64,000 bases of DNA from Spongospora subterranea f. sp. subterranea (lineage: Eukaryota; Endomyxa: Phytomyxea; Phytomyxea; Plasmodiophorida), in NCBI GenBank assembly GCA_049724395.1, contig JAUGWO010000122.1, forward strand, positions 62,001-126,000. The letters are read 5' to 3'. Below the pieces are notes generated by a model. The model saw only the letters and a list, made by a program, of their open reading frames with translations, was not told where the DNA came from and made no database searches. Numbering within the stretch: position 1 is the first letter of the stretch; every line of letters begins with the position of its first letter. Positions 1 to 13,388 of the stretch are shown here, in pieces. The translations under genes were made by a program, and so were the position numbers.

Positions 1-148
1 CGGGCAGAATTCTGTCAATGTCATTCCACCGTCGACACACCACTTATTGTCTAAAATATTTTGAATTTTGTTGTCCAACAGTGAATCAACAATGCAAACG
101 CAGTTGGTGCAGTCACTGAAACGACGTCGAGAAAGATCGGGATAGAGT

Positions 149-864
149 TTATTGTGCTGGCGCTACAGTGGCAGTCTGGCTGGCGACAGTGTCTTTGGAT
201 CCTTCGTAGATATTATCACTAACAACGTGATGTTTACGATTAGCGTGGAAGTACTTTCGCATATCATAAGCGTCTTCACCATCAGCGTAGTATTTCGCTT
301 CGATATCATGCTGTTCGTATCCTAGCGTTTTTGTGTACAGGTGGAAGGCGCCCACGTTGCTTTTCCTGACGTGAAGGGATACATATTCTGCATTGAAAAC
401 ATGATTCATCGCATGTTGGGCAGCTTCCATCAACTTCGTCGCGATCCCCATTTTCCGATACGTTCGCAACACAGCCAACGATGTAATATGGCCATGCAAT
501 TCCTTCGAATCTTCCTCCCTAATTATTGCATTAATTATATGAAAGCGATGAAATTGGCAGTCTGTTCACATTTTTGCCAGAACGTATCCCACGATTTTGC
601 CATTGTAACCTTCAGCAACGAACGGCAATTGCGGCCATGACAAGATGTGGTACAGATAGTATTTCATCTCTATTCGTACCAGTTCAGAAAATTGCCAAAC
701 TACTGTACAATAAATCATGCAGACTCACGATAGTTCTCAGGCAAACACCTAAACCATGATCAGAAAAATCGCCAATCAACACGCTGAATCCAGGACACAT
801 ACAACAGGTTGCAGTTCTGCATTTCGAACAGATCTTTGACAGTACATCGCCTTATCGAGACCAT
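149..864 (-). CDS. NAA10: N-alpha-acetyltransferase 10 (NatA catalytic subunit)
   Basis: Catalytic subunit of the NatA complex, which acetylates protein N termini at the ribosome. I read four exons: 864-803, 748-729, 669-570 and 518-149, with introns of 54, 59 and 51 bases, giving about 183 residues, close to the family length. Family landmarks appear in order: CNLLCLPENYQMKYY, then [10 protein letters not shown], the acetyl-CoA loop region [20 protein letters not shown] and [10 protein letters not shown]. The start at 864 gives the usual short N terminus ([12 protein letters not shown]). The frame stays open upstream to another ATG at 1032, which would add 56 residues with no family similarity, so 864 is preferred. 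The C-terminal tail is short and Ala/Thr-rich. Confidence 0.93.
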
Positions 865-1114
865 TCTGCTATTGTCTACGAGCAATACTTGTGTATTGGC
901 CGTCCTCGTGGCTAAAACAGGACGTTCGCCGCCAGACGATGTGATTTGCCGGGGACCGCTAAATGCGCGGACTTCATTAAGGACATCATCATTGATCCCC
1001 GAGTCGTTTGCCTCCTCGCTTGCCTTCACCATTCGATAATAACAATGATGATCGCCTGCAGTTATAATAACTGGACGTTATTTCAGGATATTCCAGTTCG
1101 TTTCTTTCGATGAA

Positions 1115-2000
1115 TTGTCCAGAATGATCCGGACTGGTATACATGGCTCATTGCCTAATTTGATGTCTAATCTGTTGACGATCGCCCGGAAGGTGCTCTC
1201 AGACGTATCCCATGCTTGTACTCGTCGAAATTCCGACAAAGAGGCCATTTCCCTTGATAAATATCTGAAATATTACGATCCAACCGACCATCGCCAATCA
1301 CCTGTTCTCGAAGATAACCTCTGTCAAACCCTGTTCTGGTTCGGAAATGAAGACAAACCGCATATGCTGGAGGTTCTCAAACATTATGCATCGTTCATCA
1401 AGCTGAACCCATCAAGGCGAGGATCGCTGAAGTTCATAGGCCATTTACGTCGATGGATAGCGGAAGACCCGGGAAGGCAGTTGAGCTGTTCCGATACAAT
1501 CGTCACTTTTGACCGGATTGCCATCTTTTCTAGGCAAGGCGCTATCGTATCGAGTATCTGGGACACGGTTCCGATTGCTCTAATCTATGCGATATCAGTT
1601 TGGCAAGCTGTAGACGGGTTAGGGCGTTTGATCGCCATTGTTCGGTTTATATTCTTGTTCTGACCAAAATGTTGGGCAGTATTCCTATTAGTCATGTCAG
1701 AATCGACCAAAGCTCGCTTTCCGCTTCTGTACGCCACCGGCTCGAGCATTCCGTCTTCGACGCGGCTTCATCGCCGAATCCTATGAACCGAATTAGTGAT
1801 TGGTTCTATTGGCCAGAATCCTATGTCGAGCCAGGAATAATTCAATCTTCTCGAAGATATCACGATCCTCAAAGAGCGCGTGATCATCCCATCGCAAATC
1901 AGTATAGGACCCTTCGAATCAGAAAGCCATCGACTTGTGGAATTCCTGGTATTGAGCGGATCACAAAAAATAAGCGTTGAGCGTTCGTTGGTAAAGAGAT
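1115..2000 (+). other. unresolved coding-like stretch, possible multi-exon gene
   Basis: I do not recognise this. A stretch from about 1115 to 1663 is open for roughly 180 codons and has charged, helical, protein-like composition (for example HMLEVLKHYASFIK). A second stretch near 1840-2000, in another frame, ends at a stop around 2000 and reads like a C-terminal exon (HRLVEFLVLSGSQKIS). Splice sites joining the two could not be fixed. It lies between NAA10 and EME1. It could be a fast-evolving gene or chance open frame; no function is proposed. Confidence 0.3.
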
Positions 2001-2931
2001 CATAGATTTTCCAACCACGCTTTTATTTCGCAAATATACCCCTGATCTTCCTCAAATCCAACGGCGTTCAGATCGAATTGGATGTAGGGGTTTTTGGTCG
2101 TCCGAAAGATGGGTTAGGATCATGGATAGGACAACGAACGGTGTAGCGGTATGAAATGTGCTTGTGTTGTCAGTGTGAGGGTCCATATGGAGTGCGTCAC
2201 TCTGATCATGAGTGTTCATTACCGGTGTGAGAACAGCGGATTTCGTCACAAAATTTGCAATACACCAGGCAATACCTGCCCTCGTGAAGACCCGGTAGCA
2301 ATGATAGAGTTGGCATCGGACCCCCTTAAAATGGTTTATTTCTAAATCAATTCAATTGTGTATTTCCTGTCACCATATGGCCATACACTGCGTTTTCGTT
2401 TAAAGAAGCGAGATGCTTTTCAAATGCGCAATCATTCTGCCCAGGGATTTTGTCCGCCCGCCGCATTTGTAGATATAAACGACTGTTTGATCTCAATGTG
2501 TTGGTGTTTATGTTGTCAAACCCCCATGTGTAGATATTAAACTTGTCGTAGTTGTTCTGTTTCCTACGGTAATCATTATCGATATGAGTTCGCACCGCCA
2601 CATTGGGTTATAACGAACAGAGATCATCAGTTCATTACTGTTACGAGTCCGACCCGTAACAATTCGCATGTAACGAGCAGATAGATCACCATTTTATAGT
2701 ATAGATGGGGTCACAGTCTTCATTGTTGATATGAGTCCGCGCCGCCCTTCTTGATCATTGTTGATATGGGTCCGCTCCGCAATATTGGGTTTATAGTGTA
2801 GTAATGCGGCGATAGATTGCCATTTGCAACCTTCGCATTCTGCCTCATCTATCAAACTCCAGCCAATTTTGGTCGTATCCGCAGGTCCTGGCGAAGTCTA
2901 AGCTTCTTAAATCGTTTCGATCACAATCTCC
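2001..2931. repeat. gene-poor gap with a cluster of short degenerate repeats
   Basis: No supportable gene. Between about 2580 and 2800 a motif close to GATATGAGTCCGCGCCGC occurs three times (near 2580, 2729 and 2764), two of them followed by ATTGGGTT. Related GAGTCCGACCC and GTAACGAGCAGA words lie between. This looks like a decayed short tandem or dispersed repeat just upstream of EME1. Confidence 0.4.
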
Positions 2932-5099
2932 ATGAACTGGCGAAATGGCTGGGTGTGTCAACAATGCACCTTTTTCAACGACAAGCCACTCGTTGCCAAA
3001 TGTGAGATATGTGAAGTTGAACCTGAACTGTTTCCATCGTCGCCTCGGAGCTGCCAGGTAGGTTGCTCTTCCTCATGTAACTCTAGTACAGAAATCCCAC
3101 GTCCAGCCAGGTATTTTTCAGTGTTCAGCGTAAAATATTAAAACGCTTATGTGTCACGCTAGTGCTTCATTCGATGATGCTGCTCTTCCTGAAGTCATCG
3201 AAATTGATTCTGATGGTCCTTCCAGTCAAATTACTGCTCTTGTCGACGATACACCATCGGCTGTGGAGCGATTTTATCTTGTTCGTTCAAAGTCAGATAT
3301 CGAGGTGATCCTGCAGATCTAGCGTGATTATTATTTTTGTCAATATGGCGCTACTAGGTAGTTTATATTGGGTCGTCTGATGATGATGCTGTTGGTTCAT
3401 ACCCTCAATACGCTGGCCCTTCGGATGCCAAACAGCCTTATTTTCGTCCACCAGTCGAGCTCCCATCGGTGTTTGTTGGACCATCAAGTGACCGCACGGT
3501 GAACACAAATCGAATCGGAGACGCTAGTCAAGCAAAGAAAGTCGTTGATACTCAGGAGCAAAAGGCGAGCATTTTACAGGAACTCATGCTAACGCATCTA
3601 AGATTGCAAAGTAGGAGACGCTTAATACATATCAGAACTTTGAGGCCGACAATACGAACTTTTCGTTGAACCGCTCCGAACCGGTTATTGATTGTACTAT
3701 CAAAAGAAGAAGGAAACGAACTGCTGATAAAATTGACGACGTTGTTGATAAGAAGAAACAGCGGGTAGTTATATTAGAAATTTTTTTGCTGGTGTTGCAT
3801 TTTTCTGAGATGTTCATTAGGAGAAAGTGGCGCTCAATAAATCGCGGAAACTTGGTAAGCTCTCACAATAATCGTGCGAATTTATATGCGACAGTAAATA
3901 ACGCTGGCTGACAGGTAAGTATTTTTGGAGCGAAATCCTTGTCAGCATGCCGCGTTCGATTTGGGAAACATACCAGTCTCCAATACAGAACTCGATAGAA
4001 ACCATAAAAGGTAATCGCTGCTCATCACAATATCTGATTGCTTTTATTCATTTTTGTGTTTATGCATTTAATCAGGCGAGATCGATGCATTCGTAATTAG
4101 CGATGCAGATTCCGAACTGATAAGGTGGTCGAGAAAAACTGTAAAGGATGATTTAGATGTGTTGAACTTTGATAAAGACAGCTGTAGGCTGCTGTACGTC
4201 TCTTATAAGTTTTCGTGTTTGTGTCGCTAATAGACGTCTCAGTTTACGAGACTCGTCACTCTATGAACTTGTGCCGTTGCCATTCTCGATTTTATTATAC
4301 AAGGCCAGCGCTTTCTTGGAGGAGTATGATAACGGACGGTTAATGAACAAAATCGCAATGGAACTAGCTCGAGCTAAGTCGAGAACCGCAGTTGTAGTCC
4401 AAAATCTCCATGGGGCCGTGCGGCTCAACTGTAATCGAAGAATGCAGCAAAGTCTCCGTCAAGGTATGGTTGTAAACCTGATTCCTCTGTCAATCCGTTG
4501 ATTCACATTCTCGTAGATAGTGGTCCTGCGCGTACTTCTTCATCTTCTACAGGTATCAATAACTGCAAGCAAATCGAGGATTTTGCTGCCGATATATTGG
4601 TTCGAACACAAGGTCGTTGCGGATTTTTACATTTTCCCAACGCGAGTGAGATCGGCATGTTCCTCGTGCAGGCGACCCGTCATCTGGGAGAAGAGCCTTA
4701 CAAACCCGATCCTACGACATCACTAGGTACTAATGATTCGCCGTTCATGGAATCCAGGACGATGTGCAACCCAATAGGAAAATTGATCCTGCTTAACTTT
4801 CGCTCATGTGTCCAGGAATAAGGAGTACAACCGTATCCAAGTCTTCTGTTGCCGGCGGAATATACTCCCCATCCATGAAGGAATGGTTCAACATGCTGTT
4901 GAGAGTGCCCGGCATATCAGATAAACGTGCCGAATGTATCATCTCCAAATACCCATGTGCTGCCGCTCTCATACAAGCGTATCAACAATGTGACGTTGAC
5001 GATACTCGTCGAGAGCTTGTCTCGGAACTGCTTGTTGATGGAAGGCGACTTGGGAATGCGCTTTCATTAGCGCTTTTCGAACATTTTTGGGAAGAATAA
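2932..5099 (+). CDS. EME1: EME1/MMS4-like Holliday-junction endonuclease subunit with N-terminal RanBP2-type zinc finger
   Basis: Non-catalytic partner of MUS81 in the structure-specific nuclease that cuts branched DNA intermediates; nuclear. The C-terminal 97 codons (4806-5099) carry the tandem helix-hairpin-helix part: NMLLRVPGISDKRAECIISK, then GRRLGNALSLALFEHF. Upstream exons give the degenerate ERCC4 nuclease fold (DAFVISDADSELIRW near 4090, then FLEEYDNGRL and AADILVRTQGRCGFLHFPNA). The first exon encodes a RanBP2-type zinc finger at residues 7-27 (W7, C9, C12, N16, C24, C27), and a SUMO-binding-like acidic motif EVIEIDSD follows near 3200. Basic segments (KRRRKRT) near 3705 could be nuclear localisation signals. 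At least six introns. The zinc finger is not part of EME1 in well-known animals or yeasts as I recall. The start at 2932 places the finger at the very N terminus; the middle exons are the least certain. Confidence 0.82.
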
Positions 5100-5279
5100 T
5101 TGATTTACTCTTCATTGGCCATTACAGATACACAACCTTTGGTATTATTTGCTTGCTTATGTTGATGAGCTCAAAAAAAGCAGTTTGGTCAAGAATTTTC
5201 CCGGAGATGAATGTCCGCCTAATATGTCTGGTGGCAAATAACCATTGAAAATTAAATTGTAGTCGGCGCCTATTCACCC

Positions 5280-6159
5280 ATGAAGAACTTAGTCTTGCTT
5301 TTGGCATCGATTGCTGTTTTATCAATTCCCTGTGCGTTGACGGATGAAGCAAAACATAGTTTCACGGTGGAAGTCCACCCGAGGGACGAAGTCTGCTTCT
5401 ATGAGGATGTATCGACAGGGGATATCATCCAATTCGAAGCAGTGTTATTACCAGATGGTTATCAGTGGAGTATAATCGATAACTGTCTTCGATTGCTGAT
5501 TTCAGGTAGATGATCGATTATCCCGAGTTGTAGTTCGCATTGTCGGTCCAGATGGAAAGATCATGTATTATGGTCTAGTACCCTATGGAGTGCCCATCTG
5601 GAAATCAACTTCTCCCGCCGGAACCACGGGGGCCTGTTCGATCTGCTTCTCCTTGTCAGGAAGACAATGGACCCACCAAAAAAGGATCAGGTTCCCTATT
5701 TGCAAACAATAACGTTGTCGACAAATTTATGTTTGCGATAGGTTTGCCATCAAAGATATGCACTCGGTCAATTGGGAGGCAAATCCGATTGGTAGACCGA
5801 TTCGACGAGGTAGAAGTCGTATACTCTGTGATGTTGCGACACCAACGGTTTTGATGCTATAGACGAATTAGATCCAGTTTTGAAATCGATCAAACGACTT
5901 CGGGTTTTAGTTCGCGATCTAGCCAGAGTTCAAGAGCGTATGAAGTTCGAGGGATTACTGTTATCTCGGAGTAAGTCGCTGTTGATCTGTGTGGACTGAA
6001 AGGTTCTGAAATTCAACAGCTAACAGGTTGTTGTCAATGAGTATCAGTTTCTGGTGGAAGTTTAAAGTCGCGTCGATAATAGGGATGAATCTAGCACAAC
6101 TCGCTATTGTTTATCGTTGGTTTTCCAGGCACTCCTACGGAAAGCGTCGGCGACCGTAA
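5280..6159 (+). CDS. p24/TMED-family cargo receptor (first copy)
   Basis: Type I membrane protein of the p24 (emp24/gp25L/TMED) family, which helps sort cargo in COPII and COPI vesicles between ER and Golgi. A signal peptide opens the protein (KNLVLLLASIAVLSIPCALT), followed by a GOLD domain with the usual cysteine in DEVCFYEDV and RVVVRIVGPDGKIMYYG. The second GOLD cysteine lies near GACSICFS. A heptad stretch around 5860-5970 (DELDPVLKSIKRLRVLVRD) is the coiled coil, and the last exon gives a membrane span (SIIGMNLAQLAIVYRWF) with a short basic tail ending KRRRP. That tail lacks a plain KKXX signal. Exon borders in the GOLD domain (5480-5850) are uncertain. A second family member lies at 23677. 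Confidence 0.8.
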
Positions 6160-6353
6160 AAACTAGCCAATGGTTATAATAAATTCGCCTCTCAGGACGT
6201 TCATAAACGTAAAACGTTTTGGCAAAACTGGAAACCCTAAACGGTGTAGCTTGCTGGTAGCGATCGAATATCGTAATTTTCAAGTTTTTCAGAAATGGAA
6301 TTTAACACTTTTTCACGACACAACACGGGTTGAATCCTGTTTGACCTGGGACA

Positions 6354-9300
6354 TCATGACACTTTACTTTTAAGTATCACATCATGGGACGGCCAAGTCG
6401 TCATGTTGTGTACGGGTTGGTTTGGTTTCGACATTCCTTTGATGTCTTCGGGCGACCTGTATAGTTGAATCAATTCCCCGTACAAATCTTCTTCCAAAAC
6501 GTGATCTCCGTCGAATCTTGCCTGGAATACATCCGAACATAACTCCTGAATCCTAAAACATCTCATATGCTCAGATCAGTTGCCGGTTAATCGGACTATG
6601 GTATTCACTTTGTGACATCTGGAATATCTTCGTAGATAATTTGATCAACTCGTGGGATGACTGATCGAATGAATTTTCCAATCGTTAGCACAATGGTGAT
6701 ATATAATGTGATAATAGTGTATGATCGGAATCCGCCCGACAGAGATTGCCACAGCACGTTATCAGCGACAAAATACACAGAAATGCCAGAAGACGAATAT
6801 TTGTACGGAAGTCCATTTACTGAGACCATAGCAAATGCCCACCATTCAGTAGTTTTATCCTGCCTGATAGATAGGTTGACATCGCCGTACACCTGAGATC
6901 AGTGTTAATGACAACCAAAACGATTTGATAAACTGACATCTCCAATTGACTGGATGGTTCCGTCGGAATGAATTTGAAACAGGATCGGGTGCAGCCGTGA
7001 AATATTCAATGACGGAATCGAGCCGTTAATCAGAGACCGAATGGATATTAACTCCTGAAGTGACAATATCCGATCATAACGGGTAATCTGAGATGCGGTT
7101 GATGTGGACGAGCTGTATATCTTCAAAACAATATTAAGAGATTGGGCGGTCTGACCTATGTGGTCTTTCATCCATGGACTAGCTTCCCAAGAGTGAGAAC
7201 TGTCACCTAACATCGTTGGCACGGTTACCCAATTTTGCAGTTATCTCAAACCAACCAGACTTTACCTGGCAAAAGCATCCCATCAATATCTTGGTACTGT
7301 GGAATATTATTTGGATCCAGAAAAAATGGTGACTGAGACAAATCCGATAATGTTAGATTGTGCTGGCTTCTGGAGGCATGCTGCGTAAATAATCTTGACC
7401 CTTGGATGGCAATAGAAAGATCGGCCTGATGGACTTCCTCACTATGAGACGATATACCTCTAACAAAAAGCATTAACGGTGCCCATATCATCAGGCATAA
7501 AATCAAAAGACTTGATAGCCCAAAAAACATCTTGATCCGGATTGGATATAGGTCACCTCGCTTACGACGAGAGCGCCGGCGGTCAGCATAATCACATTCA
7601 GCCAAATGCAATGATCTAAATATATCCTCTAGGCGAAGCCAGTCGAAAATGGTCAAAGGAGATGACGTAAACGTCCAATCCCTATACAGGTTATCAGATT
7701 ACATTCTCCCTCCACTTGCCACTAAATCATGTAAAACCCACTTACAATATGCACTGAATTTCGAACAGGAACGGGATGGATCGATAAATAATATATAGAT
7801 AATAAGCGAATGAGGAGATTTGACGAGTGAAAAAGTGGGTTCTGGCGAACGGAGGATACCCTGTATGAATTTGACACGCTGACACATAGAAGTGAACAGA
7901 TTTGATGACATATAAAACGATAAGGCAAATACGGTTAGAGTATGTGCTATTATATGCAACATTAATAAAAATATGGCATGCTAAGCAATGTAGTACTTGA
8001 AGGCACACTTTAGCCACAGGCGATGACCTCAAATAAATAATTCGATCCAGAATCAGCAAAATGAACTGAGTCATTATGCATAAAAGATACGTCGAAGGGA
8101 CTTGATTGGATTTGATTGATTGTATAATATTGGAGTCAGGATCACCGGAAAGTAGACCGAACCCATCTAATGATAGTTAGCGAGAGGCTTTCTTTGAAAA
8201 AGTTGATTGTAACTTACTGATTATAAATATGAATGATGCAAAGTCTGATGTAAATATGGACGTGTATAAATCTTTGCCATGAACAGGGTATATTTGGCCA
8301 AGGCGTTCTATGAATGTATTCATAGGATCGTGATTGACAGTCCCGTTGTCAAAGTGGTCATGGTCTGTTTCGAGTTCAGAATCTGGAGATAGGTCTAGTT
8401 GATTAAGCAGGGTATGTCGGCGCTGTATAAAAAAAATAAGCAATAAAACAGACTATTTCCAGAGATTTGATACCTGAAGAAGAAGGAGGAACAAGAGAAT
8501 AAAATCCAGCAGGAAATCTTGAGTAAAGGACGGTAAGTGCGCTTTAGCATATTCGGTCGACGATGACAATCGCGGGTATAGCATGGTAATCAAAATAGAC
8601 AGTATAGGAACTTCGAGTGGCAATAATCTAACGATCATTTTGATGGAAACTATCATATGGACACATAGCAGTGCGACGTAATAATATGAGGCGACATGAG
8701 ATGGCGAGCGGACCGTCAAACCGATCGTGAATAACGATATGGGGAGCAGCGCTGAGATTATCGACTGATTCGTAATATGATAACATACAAATAAGATATG
8801 AATAAAGTACGATATATTTGATATGAACCAATCCCAAGGAAGGTAACGTATCTGGTCAGTTGAGTCACAATCGGATTCACGTTTCAAACATTCCGTTATT
8901 CGCGAAAAATATTTTTGCGGTATCGCTATTTGGCGTCGCATCTCCATCGTCGTCAATAGCTGCAATTCGAGGGACTGTAGCCATCAGTTCTGATCGGAAA
9001 TCGTCTGCAACGTCACCTCGATATATGGTTGAAATTCTCTTGATGTTTGATAAAAACCATGATGAGTTAGGACGACGGCGCGATGGCTGAATGACTGCAG
9101 GCATAGAACAGTTTCGGTATGGAGGGGGCTCTAACACCGAGAAACGACGATGAGGATAACCGTTCCATAGTAATGGGACTGAATATCGCCTGAAAGGGTT
9201 TTCGATTGTTTGATAATCATCATCAACTATGATGTAACGCTCACGCTCTAATTCATCAGTAGGATGGTCAATCATGTTGACGTCCTCAGGTTCAACAGCA

Positions 9301-12300
9301 TCCATATCCTTTTCTGAACATAGCCGAGATTCCCAGTCAGTCAAAATTTTCAAGACACCTGGAATTGATTTGTTATCAATATCCGGTAATAGTCCGATAT
9401 CTGTGAGTCTCAATAGTACTCGTTCCTCTCTTTGGCCATCAGTTTGCCCTTCTAATGCCCATCTAGATATATATCTCTGTTGACGCTCTAAAAATGATCT
9501 AAACAGCGCAATAAGAGCTAAACGAGCCAATAAATGGCGCTGTCGCGAAGCCTTGGTAGCCTAAACGGATCGTAAATTTTTCATAGCAGCAGCTGTCGCA
9601 TTTTGAACCTTTATACGATGTGCTTTCATTTGGGCTGCATCGAATGATCTCACCCCACGAAATAATCCGATCTCACTGGCACGTTTCTGGACAATAACCT
9701 GTTTGTTGGCAAATTAAAACTTGACATCTTCTGCGGGAGCAAACCGTTGGCACAATTACCATTATAAATACCAAAATATCGGATATGGTAACGTAATGCT
9801 CTAACCCAATAACGTCTAATTGGTTAGATTGGGAAATGAACGGGATATTAAACACCGACTTGATAGAAATAACTAATATATTGGCGATAGCCAACCCGTT
9901 CCAGACAATGTGATGAGTCGGACGAGGGATAGTTGTGCAGTGAAGGAGATACAAGGCGATGACAGAGTATGATAGAGATGAAGAAGGAAGAAACGAAATT
10001 GACGACGAGGATTGCATGGACCAACGAATCGATGGGATAATAGCAACCATTCCGAGACAGACAACGGAAGTTGTTCTGAGCAATTTTACCTTCCATAAGA
10101 TCGTATCTGTGATAAACAATGTCGGATTGGTGTGACGCTCAATAATCTCCTCTTTGTCAATCACCCTTTTTTGTATAGTACCAACAACTACAATTACCAA
10201 ATCTAATACCCACGAGGTAACATCAGGATAAGGATATACCCGCATCCAAATCTGTTCAGGGATAGTCCATGCTGCCCATGGCCACTTGATCGCATGTCCT
10301 ATATATATTTGCATTGATACCATAATCCACCTAGCCCATACTGATGAAACCCAAAGATAAATCAGTATGTTGTATAACCGTTTTGCAGCTGAGCGACCGT
10401 AGTAAAGCAATATGCAAATCACCACACTGTTGAACAAAGATATCATGTCGTAGCGTATCGTGGAGCAAACCATCATAGTCGCCATTGATATCTCCATCAT
10501 ACATCCTAGAGTTATATATCTGATAAAGCGATACCATCTGCCGTTGTTAACAGCATAACTCGGATCGACATCGGGACGTGCGAGCTGAGAGCAAATAACA
10601 CGAATTGCCGCGATCACGAAAATAACCACCGAAATTGGAAACACAAAAGGGTCAGGGCCTAGCCCTATCCACGATAGTATAATTCCAGCAACTGGTGAAA
10701 CGTCCACTCGTTGATACAGTAAAGCATACGAATATACCGATAGCATATTCATCAAGGACAAAACGAAATGAAGATCCCTGCCATGATGGCGGGGAAACCG
10801 ACGCGCGCCAGATAACATCGGCTTGATAACTAGGAAAGTAAATACAGCATTGATCATTGTGGGATATCGAGCAGATATGCTCAACATCAGTGTCTGGGAT
10901 AGATAAGATGATGCTAAAGGATACATGTGGGATTGAATGAGTTCAGATGGCGGTGAAGGAACGCTCCTCGATGACAGCAAGGGTAATCGAAGATCGTCCC
11001 GGTCGTCGGGCAAGCGCATCACCGCAAATTGTATGTATGCCATCAAGATGAAGGGAATTACGTGTAACGGCATATCCTGGTATTGATAGAACCCAATCTG
11101 CTTCGCAATATCGACATATGTAGTGAATCGTTGAGAAACATATCTGAACTGATATGAATATACGAGATGCAATATTGCAACGGATGTGTACGATGCAATA
11201 AGTCGGTACGACATCGACATGGTAGACAAACGTTTAGGAAAAAACCTCAGTAGTGTTATATGACATATTGCGACAATTAGATACAGGAGATTGATTACAT
11301 TTGGCACGTACAGGAAAGCCATCATTATCAACATTAAATCTGAAAAAGCGGGACCGCAAGTAATCAGCATTCGGTGCCCCGACGTTAGGTGACGCTGAAA
11401 ATTAACCGGAAGATAAACAGCCTCATTCGGTAACAATCGATTCATGTAAAGTCGCATGCAGCTTGTGATCATCATAATTCTGAATGTAACATATTCAAAA
11501 TTCGACTGAAACCATGAAGAAATCAGAAGATAATGGTGGGCACGACTGAGACACCAACATAGTGACATCAGAGATACCGGTGAGATCACGAAAAGTTTCC
11601 AGTTACGATTTAGTACCCCAGGATGGATGATGTGAAGTGAGACAATGTAAAGAAAAAACAAATGAACCATAGACGCTCGCAGCGAAGCATACAATGCCAT
11701 TGATGTCAAAGCTACGCATGAAGCAATCTTGTAGAGTACTATGTTATGCATCGGATTGTAGCCGCAACTGTGTTCAACACCACCACACTGAATCTCACGA
11801 TAATTAAGCTGCCGTTTGATGAAAGTGAAATATGAGTACAGCATTAATGCGGCTAATCGGAATTGCAGTGGCAATGTTGATGGTGGAGTTGAGGGTGATG
11901 ATGGTATGGGAATATTCCATAGAGAACTAACCCATGCAGAACTCGACAATGATGGCTGATTCAGACAAAGATAATACGATATGATATACGATACTTGATA
12001 CGTTAGGTTCAGGTAGTGGTGAAATCTTGAACGGACTGAGAAAACAGACGTAGATGGACGACAAACTAAAAAAATGTAAGAAACAAGCACCATCAGAGCA
12101 GAGGAATACGACTGATCAAAAATTGCTAACAATGATGGGATTGAGGAGGCAATCCAATACAAATGGCAGTTTACGATGTTATATACTGATTGAGTTGGGT
12201 TCCGGCGAACAACAAAGGCAGGAACTGGTGGTGGGCATGGAACAGAAATCGAAGGCGATGAGAAAGAAGGTGAGCGTGTTCGAATATATTGATATATATC

Positions 12301-13388
12301 AGAAGAGGATAAGGACGTTAAATGCAGTAATTGAAGTAGTGTTATGATGGTGAGGTGGACGCGATCACTGCACAAAAATGATGTATATATGAGAATATGG
12401 GCTTGGAGATCGTTTTGATACATGTTACCTGATCTGAAACTCATGGGATAGCGTTGCCCAGGGTCCAGTAGGTAACGGAGTCGTTGAAACGATTCGAATC
12501 AAGAGAGCATGCACGCATGACGCTGTCAAATACAGGCGCCAGACTGGGGAGCGGCTGGATGAGGGTAATGAAGTAAGAGTAGACTGGTGAGGCCGCTGAA
12601 GATATACTGTAGATATGTATAAGGATACGATCACATATATGATGCTGTATCTGGATAGGTAAAACAACGAGAGACACAGCGAAGATGCGATGTAGACCGC
12701 ATTCCAGATACGATGCCCAGAGATGTCTGCGAACATGTCCATTGGTATCCCTGGTGACATACCCATTAGAACTATCTTCGTTGACATGAATTCATTTCCA
12801 GACAATGTATTGGGCGCAACTTGAACAATCGAGTGATCATTATTGCGAACAGCATAACGACTGATGGCGATATATTATATATAATATCCCAACATGAGCC
12901 AATTCTAAAGACGTCAGGCATTAAAGTCGATACTACATGGACAAAGTTGAGTTTGCACCTGTTCTGCCCCAGTAGTTGCTCTATTTTCCGTAAATGCTCA
13001 GGGTTCGTCAACAATAATATTTGAAGTGTCGACCGTAGAAGAATCGTCGTTATATTAATGTACAGTAATATTCTAATCTGAAATGGTTTCCAATACCCTA
13101 TCAACAAGCATACACACAAAGTATGAGAATATCACTCAGATTCATTTTCCGGGTTGTAAATACCGGTCATCGTTCCTGACATAATCAACCTGATCCATGG
13201 CCATATAAGCAGCGCCATGTACATCCATGATAAACCGTTGGATTCAAGTAGGACAGCTGCGTCAAATATATATTAATCTAGGTATGATGACCAATAAATA
13301 GCTGACCGTATAGTACTGATAGAGTTATCAGGTTTCTTCTCAACCCGAGAAGGACTTTCATCATTGATGTTCCAAACCTCACTGGCAT
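6354..13388 (-). CDS. Piezo mechanosensitive ion channel
   Basis: Large multi-pass plasma-membrane channel of the Piezo family, which opens on membrane stretch and passes cations including calcium. I estimate about 2,050 residues after removing a dozen or so short introns. The N-terminal exons (13388 to about 12430) carry hydrophobic spans such as NGLSWMYMALLIWPW, matching the Piezo N terminus. One exon of over 900 codons (12444-9673) holds the repeated four-helix blade units. The family motif PF(X2)E(X6)W is present as PFLFEIQCILDW, formed across a 64-base intron at 7682-7745. It is followed by the anchor (FDWLRLEDIFRSLHLAE), the extracellular cap (about 7222-6905), the pore helix region (LYITIVLTIGKFIRS) and the C-terminal domain (ELCSDVF, LYGELIQLYRSPEDI). 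The gene starts 80 bases from the start of the channel gene on the other strand and ends tail to tail with TMED. Confidence 0.94.

Noticed and set aside
12054-12347. 97-codon Lys/Gln-rich open frame on the plus strand
   Set aside because: Antisense of the long Piezo exon.
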